Below are positions 13,034 to 23,100 of a stretch of DNA of 64,000 nt, in pieces. The notes under the pieces are model-generated. The model saw nothing but the letters and a program-made list of their open reading frames with translations. It ran no database searches and was not told where the DNA came from. Position numbers and translations under genes: made by a program. How positions within the stretch are numbered: position 1 is the stretch's first letter; each line of letters starts with the position of its first letter. The DNA comes from Cladochytrium replicatum (taxonomy: Eukaryota > Chytridiomycota > Chytridiomycetes > Cladochytriales > Cladochytriaceae), in assembly GCA_025526935.1 (NCBI GenBank), contig JAHLKD010000005.1:744001-808000 (forward strand), read 5' to 3'.

Positions 13034-14417
13034 TGACGAAGATGGGTTGAGCGAGGCTGACGCGCAATCCCGCGGGCACTGTCCAGCACAGTTTCCTGAG
13101 CATCCATGGGGAGCTGACCACGGACATACAGGAAAATAGCAGGATCAGTAACTGAACTGAGGATATGTGCATATCTCTTGTGGACAACTTCCCTGACCGC
13201 AGCCTCCCGCTGCTCCGGCAGAGTAGAGGCTCGGCGAAGAAAGTCAGGGTTTGATTCATCAGTGGAAGCTTCCTGGGTGGAGAAGTGCGCACGGAGAGCA
13301 ATTGCGGTTGAGCGAATACAGATAAAGGAAGCAATGTTGCGACCAACAAAACTGATGTGGCGGATACCACGCACCACCTCATCGCCCAAGAGAGCCCTCA
13401 GCATGGTCCCCACAAAGCCGAGCTGCTGTCTCATGATGTCCTTGATGTACACAGTGGTCAAATCATCCACACGGGCCTGAAGATCAGCAGGTGGGGAGAC
13501 CAGCAGCGGAGAGGTCGGAGGATAGAATATGACAGGCCGAGGGCCACGAAGGCTGACATTCGAAGTGGGGTCACCACGGGCAGTCCTGACAGCTTCTGTA
13601 CGAGATTCAGCACTCAGTGTGGGGAGACTCTCAAGCACACGGGCACGGGCATTGGCAGCAGCAGCGGCATAAGTGCGTGGACCATGAGGTCCACGTGGGG
13701 CAGGTCGACTAGACGGGGGGCGAGGGCCAGGAGCACCAGAGTTCCCAAGATCGTCCTGAATTGAAGGATTACCATGCAGTTGTCTAGGGGGAAGGCACAC
13801 AGGCGCAGCCACATCATCATGGCGGGAGACAGGGGCAACCGGAGGTGAAGGCGAAGGCAGCGGCCTCCCAAAGTGACCCACCAGATCCTCGGCCATATCA
13901 CGACAAACACTAAAAATTCAGCAGGGGTGTCCCTCGGCAAATGTGCAAGCATAGGATCCAGCATCGCCAACGGATCAAAGGTTGCACAAACAGATCGCAT
14001 CTGAGTGAGAACGACACGGAGATCGGCCAGAGATGCAACACTCGATGGAGCAGCCACAGCAGCAAGAACCCGGACACCTGGCAGATGTGATCGGGAACGA
14101 GAACGGGAGCGACCACGGGGCAATTCATGTTCAGCAGGTCTTTTGGCGCGTTGGTCACGTGATCCGAAGTCACGTGATTCGGCATTTTCATCCTCCCCCA
14201 TATTCACATCATCAGCCCAGTGAATTGGAGAGGCAGGAGCGGAGAATGGAAGCTGTGGAGCGGAATTTTCAACAGAGGAGGCACGGGGGCGCGAACGGGC
14301 CTCAAAAATCACGGTGCCACCAGAAAGTCCATCAGGGGGCACAGCGGGGGGTGCGGCGGGCGGCGCCGCATGCGGCGCATCAGGCGGCTGCGCATGCGGA
14401 GCGCTGGGAGGCGGCAT
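13030..14417 (-). pseudogene. ORF1 of LINE copy C
   Basis: This is the ORF1-type (RNA-binding/chaperone class) protein of a two-ORF LINE. The N-terminus MPPPSAPHAQPPDAPHAAPP is nearly the same as in the other family. It is followed by an Arg/Ser-rich stretch (RGRSRSRSRSH) and a C-terminal part ending YAHILSSVTDPAIFLYVRGQLP...THLRQ. Two overlapping frames (14417-13614 and 13896-13030) are needed to read through, so there is one frameshift near 13.6-13.9 kb. Its TGA overlaps the ORF2 ATG as ATGA. No CCHC knuckle or RRM was recognised. Confidence 0.75.
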
Positions 14418-14426
14418 TGATTTTTT

Positions 14427-14429
<3 letters not shown>

Positions 14430-14460
<31 letters not shown>
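14430..14460. repeat. (GA)n/(CT)n microsatellite at LINE C 5' leader
   Basis: About 15 GA dinucleotides lie just upstream of ORF1 on the element's sense strand (read there as CT). The same repeat occupies the equivalent place in copies A and D. Confidence 0.95.
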
Positions 14461-14463
<3 letters not shown>

Positions 14464-14563
14464 GCCTTCTTTTTAAAAGATAGTAGTTTGCAACTCTCGG
14501 AGCACTACCAGGGATTTCTTCAGACCGGCTACCGGTCCAGCGAACACAGCGCGCGGTGCTTGC

Positions 14564-14860
14564 TTTTTTTTTTTGAATGTTATAACATGTATTGACAATG
14601 CTTAATCAGTACATGTCACCCACGTGTACTTCAACCAAGATTTGGAATCTTCAGTACTTGGGGAGCCGTGCGAGCCGTAGGAAAGAGGAGCGAAGGCAAG
14701 GGCGAATCGAAGGAGGTGTGGCGCGGTACTTGCACGTGACACCATATTGCGAGAGATATATTTCGTAGGAAATTCGAATCCAGTCCCCTTTTGGATTCAA
14801 ACCGCGGAGTTTAGCTTCGAAGAGTCGCATTCGTACAGAGTAATCCACTATGAGGTCTTG
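14564..14860 (-). mobile_element. tRNA-derived SINE, copy 1
   Basis: This ~297-bp non-coding element is oriented on the minus strand with a poly(A) tail (T-run 14564-14574). Its 5' head (right end) is tRNA-like but less well kept than in copy 2: the A-box region reads through gtacagagtaatccacta, and the B-box-like core ggattcaaacc carries one change. Its tail carries the CTTTCCTACGGCTCGCACGG block and a GTGACATGTACTG...ATACATGTTATAACATTC end. It sits between the 5' end of LINE C and the poly(A) of LINE D. A short CTTG at both edges may be a target-site duplication. Confidence 0.75.
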
Positions 14861-15039
14861 TTTTTTTTTTTTTTTTTTTTTTTTAACAATATTATTATTT
14901 ATTTTGCACATACAGTGCATAACAAAAAACAACACCCAAAGTGCCTTACAAGATGGTCATGGACCAGCACATAGGGAAGCGCGCGCAGCATAAGGAAAAG
15001 CAACAAAGCAAAACAGAGAATGTAAACTCAAACCTGTGG

Positions 15040-18000
15040 CTACCCGTCAGATACTGCTAAGGTGCCAAAGTCTGGAGGAGAAACTTCTAATGGCAGACCC
15101 ATACAGTGAAGCCAAATCTTATGGAGACAACGAAAAACTAGATACCACGGTGCAAGATTTGCTGGGTTGACAATGCGAAGTGGACGAAGGCTATCAATTG
15201 CAACGTCAAGCGGAAGTTGTAAAACAGGAACAGGAACAGGAGGCAACAATAGGTCAAGACGCAAACATTCTGAAACATGAGATCTAGAGAGAGTTGCAGT
15301 GCGGCAGTGACAACACTGCTTGCGGGGGTGATAAAACAAACGTCCAAGGCAATACTGCAGAAGCCTCAAGATTGACGAAATAGGGAAGCATGGAGGAGCA
15401 ATTGCTAGCGCATGAGGGTGTGCAGATGCAAGGGGAGCAAAGCTAGCAGCTATAGAACCATAGGCAGATGAGGCTACTTGGTGAAAGTGATTTGCGATAA
15501 CATCAGAAGGTTTGGGAACTACAACATTTGCAGCCGGGAAGAGGAAGTGATTGTTGAAAGGGACAGGAGAACAACGAAAGTGCTTTCCCTGGTGAAGAAA
15601 GAATGACAACATAGAGTGAACCATATCAGGGGCATCATCATCCAGCCAACGTTGAAACATCTGAAACTGCAGATATTGAAGCCGAAACTGAAGGTCAGGA
15701 AACTTAAAAAACAGTAAAACCCCAGCAATTGAAGTGGAAAATGAAAGGCGAAGAAATCGACACAAACATTGGTGAATAAAAGTCCGAACTGGTTTGCAAA
15801 CAGCAACAGAGGGAAGAATAAAATATAAACCAAATTCAAGCGTAGGTCGAATAAAAGACAAAAACAAATGACGAACCACAACCAGAGAATGAGAACCAAA
15901 CATCCTTGAAAAAGAAAGCAAAGCAAAAGAAGCTGCGCGCGCTTTGGCAAGTCGATGGGAAATAGTCAGTGAAACATCAAATCCAGTATCTCCAAAAAAG
16001 CAACCCAGATAACGAAATGAAGGCTTGACAGGCAGAGGTTGACCATGAAGAAGCAAAGGCGAATGAGCAGGAATAGGAATTTTTGTGAGAATCACAGACT
16101 TCAAAGGAGCAAAAGAAAAACCACGAGCTTGGGCAAACTGGTCACAAACAGAGAGAAGAACCTGCATAGCATCCAAAGTAATTGCAAACAAGGCCAAATC
16201 ATCTGCAAATAAAAAAGAATTATATCGTGGTTTGGCAGGATGAAAGAGTGTTATAGGTGGGGCAAATGGTCGGAGGAGCCCAGGTAGAGGATCAAGAAAA
16301 GTGATATAGAGAAGTGGACTGAGAACAGAACCTTGAAACAAACCTCTAAACAAATCAAAAGCATCTGAAAAACAATTTGCAACAACCACTCTGGAAGAAC
16401 AAAAATCAAACAGAGACTTCAAAACAAAAACAAATGGCAACGGTACTCCCCTAGAAAGAAGCTCAGCCCAAAGAATTGCACGATTTGCGGTGTCATAAGC
16501 TGCTTGAATATCTAAAAAACCAGCAACCCAAGGAACCTTGGCATTAGACGCACGGGAGATACATGCCTGAAGACCAAAAACACATTCCATTCCCGAGCGG
16601 TGTGACTGAAATCCCGCTTGGGCAGCATCAAGTGGGCGTTGAGACGTGATAGCAGAATAAAGATGTGGCAACAAAGCTCGTTCAAAAATTTTTCGGGCAA
16701 CACACGAAAGAGTAATGGGGCGATAATTAGTAATATCACCAAGCGTACCACGTTGCTTCCAAACTGGGTGCAAAAGCCCAAGATTCCATGAAGTGGGTGT
16801 AAGACTACTGCGAAAAATGGACTGAGAAAGTTGCAAGAACAATGGAGCAAGAATAGCTGAAATTGGGCGATAAAGTTCTGCAGGCAGACGATCATGACCC
16901 GGGGCAGACTCCAAAGGGCAGTCCCTAATAGCTAGAACAAAAGCTTCAACATCCAATGGCAGCTGAAAATCACACAGAACAATTGAAGGTGAAACTGGGT
17001 CAGCAGCTTGAGCATTGTAGACACTAGCAAAATGATCAGAATATTTGGCTAAAGACTGAGGATCAAAATCTAAACCATTAGCTGAAGTACGAAAGTTAGC
17101 GCAGCGCCGAGCATGAGACACATGTTTCAGAAGAGAAGGCACTGATGAAGAACTAGGGTCATCAAAAAAATTTGCTTTTGTCTTACGCCTGTGTGATCTC
17201 AGAGCTGATTTGAATGCTTTGTGACTATCACGTTGGCGAGTTCTTAGAAAAGGAAGAAGAGGGTCAGAAGAATTGTGGTGAAAGAGGGAATAATAGTCAC
17301 GGAATGCTGAACGAGCCTTACTACGCAACAAAGCAATCTCAGGGGGCAAAGGAGTGGTCGCTGGTGCTCTACGACGAGGTGTTGGTGGTCCCAATGTCAG
17401 AACTGCTGTTGCCTCAACAAAATCAACTATAATTTGAAATGCGGAATCAATTGCTCCCTGGGCCACTGCACGAGAAAGAGAAGTCCCCACAGGGACCTGA
17501 AGTGGTTCCAATGCTGCTGTTAGCGCCTCTGATGTTGGAGGAAGCAGAATCTTAGCAGTTTCTCTGTGCGACTTACGAATAACTTCATCCTTTAACAATG
17601 GGAGATTCCAAGAAGGTAGAGGAGGAGGCACAGTGGCCTGAGGATCTGGGCCAGCTAAAGAAAATGAACAGGTCACTGCAAAATGGTCTGAAGGATGGGG
17701 AGCCATAGACTGGGGTTGATCATGCACTAAATAAGAGGAAGCTGTCACATAAGTAGAAGCAAAAAACAAATCAATAATTGAACTCCCTAAGTGGGAACGA
17801 AAAGTTGGGCGACGAGCTGAAGAAGAAGCTGGGACAACCAATGAAAGTGAGTGGGCTGTAAAAAAAGGAAGAAGTGCTCTGGCACGGGCATTAGTAACAT
17901 GATCACCAGTGCTCTGAGTTCTAAAATTGAAGTCACCCATCAAAACTACTGGTGTATCCAAATTCGAAACAAATTGAGGAAAATCAGATAATGCACCCAA

Positions 18001-18348
18001 ACAGTCTTCCGCAGTCCAACGTGGGGGAAAATAAAATCCACCAATCACGACCTGACGAAACCTAAACCACAAACCAAACCCAGAAGGAACTGATGCAATC
18101 AACCTAAATTGATAAGTACTGCAACGATGTGGGTTAATAAGAAGAGCAACACCAGATGCCAAAGGAGCGTCTGGTGGAGGACGAGAATCAAACAACAAAT
18201 ACTCTGAAGAAACACTGTCTAAAGTTAACTGATGAGTTTCTGTTAAAACTAAAAAATCAAGCTGATGAGTAACAAGCCAAGCAAGTAAATCTGAAAAATC
18301 CAGAGGCAAACCTCTACAGTTGAAGGTTCCAGAACGAAAAGTCCACAT
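15040..18348 (-). CDS. LINE D ORF2: APE endonuclease + reverse transcriptase (1102 aa)
   Basis: The N-terminal ~240 residues are an APE-type endonuclease: SGTFNCRGL, VLTETHQ, VVLMGDFNFR, SSIIDLFFAS and PSDHFAVTC supply the catalytic Asn, Glu, Asp/Asn and SDH motifs. The central RT has ITNYRPITL, AGFLDIQAAYDT (motif A Asp), GLFQGSVLSPLLY (motif B) and SFLFADDLALFA (motif C, FADD). The C-terminal region has CCHCRTATLSRSHVSEC, which fits the CX2CX8HX3C motif of many LINE ORF2 proteins. The enzyme would nick target DNA and prime cDNA synthesis on the element RNA. Translation starts within TAATG. The last ~10 residues differ from copy E because of the ~70-bp 3' deletion. Otherwise the frame is open throughout. 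Confidence 0.93.
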   Translation of the reverse strand: MWTFRSGTFNCRGLPLDFSDLLAWLVTHQLDFLVLTETHQLTLDSVSSEYLLFDSRPPPDAPLASGVALLINPHRCSTYQFRLIASVPSGFGLWFRFRQVVIGGFYFPPRWTAEDCLGALSDFPQFVSNLDTPVVLMGDFNFRTQSTGDHVTNARARALLPFFTAHSLSLVVPASSSARRPTFRSHLGSSIIDLFFASTYVTASSYLVHDQPQSMAPHPSDHFAVTCSFSLAGPDPQATVPPPLPSWNLPLLKDEVIRKSHRETAKILLPPTSEALTAALEPLQVPVGTSLSRAVAQGAIDSAFQIIVDFVEATAVLTLGPPTPRRRAPATTPLPPEIALLRSKARSAFRDYYSLFHHNSSDPLLPFLRTRQRDSHKAFKSALRSHRRKTKANFFDDPSSSSVPSLLKHVSHARRCANFRTSANGLDFDPQSLAKYSDHFASVYNAQAADPVSPSIVLCDFQLPLDVEAFVLAIRDCPLESAPGHDRLPAELYRPISAILAPLFLQLSQSIFRSSLTPTSWNLGLLHPVWKQRGTLGDITNYRPITLSCVARKIFERALLPHLYSAITSQRPLDAAQAGFQSHRSGMECVFGLQACISRASNAKVPWVAGFLDIQAAYDTANRAILWAELLSRGVPLPFVFVLKSLFDFCSSRVVVANCFSDAFDLFRGLFQGSVLSPLLYITFLDPLPGLLRPFAPPITLFHPAKPRYNSFLFADDLALFAITLDAMQVLLSVCDQFAQARGFSFAPLKSVILTKIPIPAHSPLLLHGQPLPVKPSFRYLGCFFGDTGFDVSLTISHRLAKARAASFALLSFSRMFGSHSLVVVRHLFLSFIRPTLEFGLYFILPSVAVCKPVRTFIHQCLCRFLRLSFSTSIAGVLLFFKFPDLQFRLQYLQFQMFQRWLDDDAPDMVHSMLSFFLHQGKHFRCSPVPFNNHFLFPAANVVVPKPSDVIANHFHQVASSAYGSIAASFAPLASAHPHALAIAPPCFPISSILRLLQYCLGRLFYHPRKQCCHCRTATLSRSHVSECLRLDLLLPPVPVPVLQLPLDVAIDSLRPLRIVNPANLAPWYLVFRCLHKIWLHCMGLPLEVSPPDFGTLAVSDG

Positions 18349-19769
18349 TAATTGCGAGATGTAGGTTCAGAACGCGAAGAACGGGCTAAAGAAACAGTAG
18401 CTTCAAAGTCTGCAGCAGGAAGATTAGAACGAAGATAATGAAAAACTGCAGGATCATGAGTAATTCGCAAGAGGTGAGCAAATCTTTTGTGAACAGCCTT
18501 TGCTACAGCAACTTGACGTTGCTCAAGTGATTGAACAGACCCAGAACGAAGCTGCCCAGGGTCAAAAAGATCAACGGGCACCTCATCACCTGGAAAAATG
18601 TCCTTGCGGAGCTTGTCAGCACAGTCAGAAGTACAAATAAACTCAGCAGTGTTACGCCCAATAAAACTAATATGACGAATGTCACGGGAAAATTGAGGGT
18701 TTCCAGAAATTCGATTAATCAGAGTGCGGAGCTGATTAAGTGGCTGACGACTAATTTCCTTAAACCTCACAGTAGCAAAACCAGCAGCACGATCACGAAC
18801 AGGCTGAGGAGGATTGATCAAAATTGGTGACTCAGCCGGGTAATCAATCACCAATCTGGGTGGCCGTAGTGATCTGCGAGATAGGGGGTCCACTCCAGCA
18901 ACCACTGAGCGATAAAGGGCGGGTTGAGCATCTGCTTCGGCAGCTTCAATACGAACAATAGCATTCGATGCACGAGAGGCAAATTTTGCAGTGCTGAAAG
19001 GCCCAGGATTGCGAGTAGCAGGGGCAGGTGGCGGTCGGCTAGCACTCGCAACTTGAGCATAGGAAGGCACTGCAGAGACAGCAGCAGGTGGGCAGCTGAT
19101 AGTTTCAACCAACGGAACTACAGCAATAGTCAATGCAGCAAAGAAGGCAGCCTCAGTCTCTGGTTCCAATACTGGGAGAAATTGCATTGCACGAGTGAAA
19201 GCAGACATCACTAATGGATGAGATCCAGAAGTTTGAGCAGGGGCCAGCATATGCAGAGCATCCAAGAATCGGTCACGAGGAGTAGGCAAGGGAGAGGTAG
19301 CATGATCAGCTGCAGAGGCATTCTTCTCGACCCTGGCACGAGAGGCAGGTCGGCGAGTCGGGGGTGATTTTGATGCTCGACGTTTCCCTTTGGGATCAGC
19401 ATCAGCAAGGGTAAGTGACATTTCGACTGTATCATTCATGTGAACATCAACGACACTTGCGGGGGATCTTCCTCTAATTCGAGGCGGTTCTAAAGTGGAT
19501 GACGCTTGGTCACGTGATTGTGAGTCACGTGATTCGCGAGGAGAATTCACTTCATCTGCCCACAGAAAATTTTCTCCATCAAAGTTGCTGGGCTGAGAGT
19601 CAGGAATGTTTTCCTGAGGGGCGCGAGGGTGGGACACAGAGGGAGCACGGGAGCGAGCACGGCCAGAAGCGATGAAAATTTTCGAGGGGGGTGCGGCGGG
19701 CGGCGCGGCGGGCGGCGCGGCATGCGGCGCGTCAGGCGGCTGCGCAGGCGGAGCGCTGGGAGGCGGCAT
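18348..19769 (-). CDS. LINE D ORF1 protein (473 aa)
   Basis: The start is at 19769, 10 bp downstream of the (CT)n leader, in MPPPSAPPAQPPDAPHAAPP. The protein opens with a Pro/Ala tract, has basic patches (GRARSRAPS, KGKRRASKSPPTRR), a mid-part rich in Ala/Val, and a conserved C-terminal region (FARDIRHISFIGRN-like, AVHKRFAHLLRITHDPAVFHY, LPAADFEATVSLARS) shared with copies A and C. By position it is the nucleic-acid-binding ORF1 of a two-ORF LINE. No zinc knuckle is evident, so the mechanism is inferred. The stop TAA overlaps the ORF2 ATG by one base (TAATG), which suggests coupled termination-reinitiation of translation. No internal stop. Confidence 0.88.
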   Translation of the reverse strand: MPPPSAPPAQPPDAPHAAPPAAPPAAPPSKIFIASGRARSRAPSVSHPRAPQENIPDSQPSNFDGENFLWADEVNSPRESRDSQSRDQASSTLEPPRIRGRSPASVVDVHMNDTVEMSLTLADADPKGKRRASKSPPTRRPASRARVEKNASAADHATSPLPTPRDRFLDALHMLAPAQTSGSHPLVMSAFTRAMQFLPVLEPETEAAFFAALTIAVVPLVETISCPPAAVSAVPSYAQVASASRPPPAPATRNPGPFSTAKFASRASNAIVRIEAAEADAQPALYRSVVAGVDPLSRRSLRPPRLVIDYPAESPILINPPQPVRDRAAGFATVRFKEISRQPLNQLRTLINRISGNPQFSRDIRHISFIGRNTAEFICTSDCADKLRKDIFPGDEVPVDLFDPGQLRSGSVQSLEQRQVAVAKAVHKRFAHLLRITHDPAVFHYLRSNLPAADFEATVSLARSSRSEPTSRN

Positions 19770-19772
19770 TGA

Positions 19773-19779
<7 letters not shown>

Positions 19780-19832
<53 letters not shown>
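19780..19832. repeat. (GA)n/(CT)n microsatellite at LINE D 5' end
   Basis: About 26 GA dinucleotides directly follow the T-run of the next element. On the sense strand the order is A-tail, (CT)n, ORF1 leader. Confidence 0.95.
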
Positions 19833-19837
<5 letters not shown>

Positions 19838-19974
19838 TTTTTTTTTTTGAACTTCATAATATGTATTTATTGTCCAACCAATACATATCACCCACTGGTG
19901 CAAAATCCAAATACAAGTGTAAAAATACACGTAAATTGGCAGCACATGGGAAGCCGTGCGAGCCGTAGGAAAAG
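19833..19974 (-). mobile_element. LINE C-family 3'-end scrap
   Basis: The T-run 19833-19849 and the following ~125 bp match the 3' end of LINE C at 9503-9645 (AACTTCATAATATGTATTTATTGTCC..., ...GTGCGAGCCGT). It is a severely 5'-truncated insertion beginning at CTTTTCCTACGG on the sense strand. Confidence 0.88.
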
Positions 19975-22900
19975 TTTTTTTTTTTTTTTTTTTTTAACAA
20001 TATTATTATTTATTTTGCACATACAATGCATAACAAAAAACAACACCCAAAGTGCCTTACAAGATGGTCATGGACCAGCACATAGGGAAGCGCGCGCAGC
20101 ATAAGGAAAAGCAACAAAGCAAAACAGAGAATGTAAACTCAAACCTGTGGCTACCCGTCAGATACTGCTAAGGTGCCAAAAAAACAGGTGAGTAATAAAT
20201 AATGAGAAAAGAAAACGTTAAAGATCCACAAATGCAGGGCCAAAGAGGGAGTCTGGAGGAGAAACTTCTAATGGCAGACCCATACAGTGAAGCCAAATCT
20301 TATGGAGACAACGAAAAACTAGATACCACGGTGCAAGATTCACTGGGTTGACAATGCGAAGTGGACGAAGGCCATCAATTGCAACGTCAAGCGGAAGTTG
20401 TAAAACAGGAACAGGAACAGGAGGCAACAATAGGTCAAGACGCAAACATTCTGAAACATGAGATCTAGAGAGAGTTGCAGTGCGGCAGTGACAACACTGC
20501 TTGCGGGGGTGATAAAACAAACGTCCAAGGCGATACTGCAGAAGCCTCAAGATTGACGAAATAGGGAAGCATGGAGGAGCAATTGCTAGCGCATGAGGGT
20601 GTGCAGATGCAAGGGGAGCAAAGCTAGCAGCTATAGAACCATAGGCAGATGAGGCTACTTGGTGAAAGTGATTTGCGATAACATCAGAAGGTTTGGGAAC
20701 TACAACATTTGCAGCCGGGAAGAGGAAGTGATTGTTGAAAGGGACAGGAGAACAACGAAAGTGCTTTCCCTGGTGAAGAAAGAATGACAACATAGAGTGA
20801 ACCATATCAGGGGCATCATCATCCAGCCAACGTTGAAACATCTGAAACTGCAGATATTGAAGCCGAAACTGAAGGTCAGGAAACTTAAAAAACAGTAAAA
20901 CCCCAGCAATTGAAGTGGAAAATGAAAGGCGAAGAAATCGACACAAACATTGGTGAATAAAAGTCCGAACTGGTTTGCAAACAGCAACAGAGGGAAGAAT
21001 AAAATATAAACCAAATTCAAGCGTAGGTCGAATAAAAGACAAAAACAAATGACGAACCACAACCAGAGAATGAGAACCAAACATCCTTGAAAAAGAAAGC
21101 AAAGCAAAAGAAGCTGCGCGCGCTTTGGCAAGTCGATGGGAAATAGTCAGTGAAACATCAAATCCAGTATCTCCAAAAAAGCAACCCAGATAACGAAATG
21201 AAGGCTTGACAGGCAGAGGTTGACCATGAAGAAGCAAAGGCGAATGAGCAGGAATAGGAATTTTTGTGAGAATCACAGACTTCAAAGGAGCAAAAGAAAA
21301 ACCACGAGCTTGGGCAAACTGGTCACAAACAGAGAGAAGAACCTGCATAGCATCCAAAGTAATTGCAAACAAGGCCAAATCATCTGCAAATAAAAAAGAA
21401 TTATATCGTGGTTTGGCAGGATGAAAGAGTGTTATAGGTGGGGCAAATGGTCGGAGGAGCCCAGGTAGAGGATCAAGAAAAGTGATATAGAGAAGTGGAC
21501 TGAGAACAGAACCTTGAAACAAACCTCTAAACAAATCAAAAGCATCTGAAAAACAATTTGCAACAACCACTCTGGAAGAACAAAAATCAAACAGAGACTT
21601 CAAAACAAAAACAAATGGCAACGGTACTCCCCTAGAAAGAAGCTCAGCCCAAAGAATTGCACGATTTGTGGTGTCATAAGCTGCTTGAATATCTAAAAAA
21701 CCAGCAACCCAAGGAACCTTGGCATTAGACGCACGGGAGATACATGCCTGAAGACCAAAAACACATTCCATTCCCGAGCGGTGTGACTGAAATCCCGCTT
21801 GGGCAGCATCAAGTGGGCGTTGAGACGTGATAGCAGAATAAAGATGTGGCAACAAAGCTCGCTCAAAAATTTTTCGGGCAACACACGAAAGAGTAATGGG
21901 GCGATAATTAGTAATATCACCAAGTGTACCACGTTGCTTCCAAACTGGGTGCAAAAGCCCAAGATTCCATGAAGTGGGTGTAAGACTACTGCGAAAAATG
22001 GACTGAGAAAGTTGCAAGAACAATGGAGCAAGAATAGCTGAAATTGGGCGATAAAGTTCTGCAGGCAGACGATCATGACCCGGGGCAGACTCCAAAGGGC
22101 AGTCCCTAATAGCTAGAACAAAAGCTTCAACATCCAATGGCAGCTGAAAATCACACAGAACAATTGAAGGTGAAACTGGGTCAGCAGCTTGAGCATTGTA
22201 GACACTAGCAAAATGATCAGAATATTTGGCTAAAGACTGAGGATCAAAATCTAAACCATTAGCTGAAGTACGAAAGTTAGCGCAGCGCCGAGCATGAGAC
22301 ACATGTTTCAGAAGAGAAGGCACTGATGAAGAACTAGGGTCATCAAAAAAATTTGCTTTTGTCTTACGCCTGTGTGATCTCAGAGCTGATTTGAATGCTT
22401 TGTGACTATCACGTTGGCGAGTTCTTAGAAAAGGAAGAAGAGGGTCAGAAGAATTGTGGTGAAAGAGGGAATAATAGTCACGGAATGCTGAACGAGCCTT
22501 ACTACGCAACAAAGCAATCTCAGGGGGCAAAGGAGTGGTCGCTGGTGCTCTACGACGAGGTGTTGGTGGTCCCAATGTCAGAACTGCTGTTGCCTCAACA
22601 AAATCAACTATAATTTGAAATGCGGAATCAATTGCTCCCTGGGCCACTGCACGAGAAAGAGAAGTCCCCACAGGGACCTGAAGTGGTTCCAATGCTGCTG
22701 TTAGCGCCTCTGATGTTGGAGGAAGCAGAATCTTAGCAGTTTCTCTGTGCGACTTACGAATAACTTCATCCTTTAACAATGGGAGATTCCAAGAAGGTAG
22801 AGGAGGAGGCACAGTGGCCTGAGGATCTGGGCCAGCTAAAGAAAATGAACAGGTCACTGCAAAATGGTCTGAAGGATGGGGAGCCATAGACTGGGGTTGA

Positions 22901-23094
22901 TCATGCACTAAATAAGAGGAAGCTGTCACATAAGTAGAAGCAAAAAACAAATCAATAATTGAACTCCCTAAGTGGGAACGAAAAGTTGGGCGACGAGCTG
23001 AAGAAGAAGCTGGGACAACCAATGAAAGTGAGTGGGCTGTAAAAAAAGGAAGAAGTGCTCTGGCACGGGCATTAGTAACATGATCACCAGTGCT
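19975..23094 (-). mobile_element. LINE copy E, 5'-truncated (~3.1 kb), nearly identical to copy D
   Basis: The element runs from a 21-nt A-tail (T-run 19975-19995) to a truncation point in the endonuclease domain at AGCACTGGTGATC (23094). ORF2 is open from the truncation to the stop at 20218 and includes the complete RT. Over the shared part I see only about four amino-acid differences from copy D (for example AYDTT versus AYDTA). It retains the ~70 bp missing in D and so ends SPPDSLFGPAFVDL. The missing endonuclease N-terminus and ORF1 make it non-autonomous. Both edges carry GAAAAG followed by a 21-T run, interpreted as a target-site duplication. Confidence 0.93.
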
Positions 23095-23100
23095 GAAAAG

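Larger units (their letters stand above)
9503..14460 (-). mobile_element. LINE copy C (second family), near full length, decayed
   Basis: This element runs from a poly(A) tail (T-run 9503-9515) with a distinct 3' UTR (GAACTTCATAATATG...) to a (CT)n 5' leader at 14430-14460. It encodes ORF1 and ORF2 homologous to, but clearly divergent from, those of copy D: ORF1 shares the Pro/Ala-rich start, whereas ORF2 has its own endonuclease and RT sequence. About 105 bp of further unassigned sequence (14461-14563) precede the (CT)n leader and may be its 5' UTR. Multiple frameshifts and stops mean it is not autonomous now. Confidence 0.85.
14861..19832 (-). mobile_element. LINE copy D, near full length with both ORFs open
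   Basis: This ~5-kb non-LTR retrotransposon has a poly(A) tail (T-run from 14861), a 3' UTR, ORF2 (15040-18348), ORF1 (18348-19769) and a (CT)n 5' leader (19780-19832). It has an APE endonuclease and a terminal CX2CX8HX3C motif, and no RNase H domain was recognised. Compared with copies E and B it lacks ~70 bp spanning the original ORF2 stop, so its ORF2 ends SPPDFGTLAVSDG. It is the best candidate here for a recently active element. Assignment to a named LINE clade would need a phylogeny. Confidence 0.92.

Noticed and set aside
14430-14460. GA repeats and the clustered repeats as a CRISPR-like array
   Set aside because: Simple dinucleotide run with no spacers, in a eukaryotic genome.
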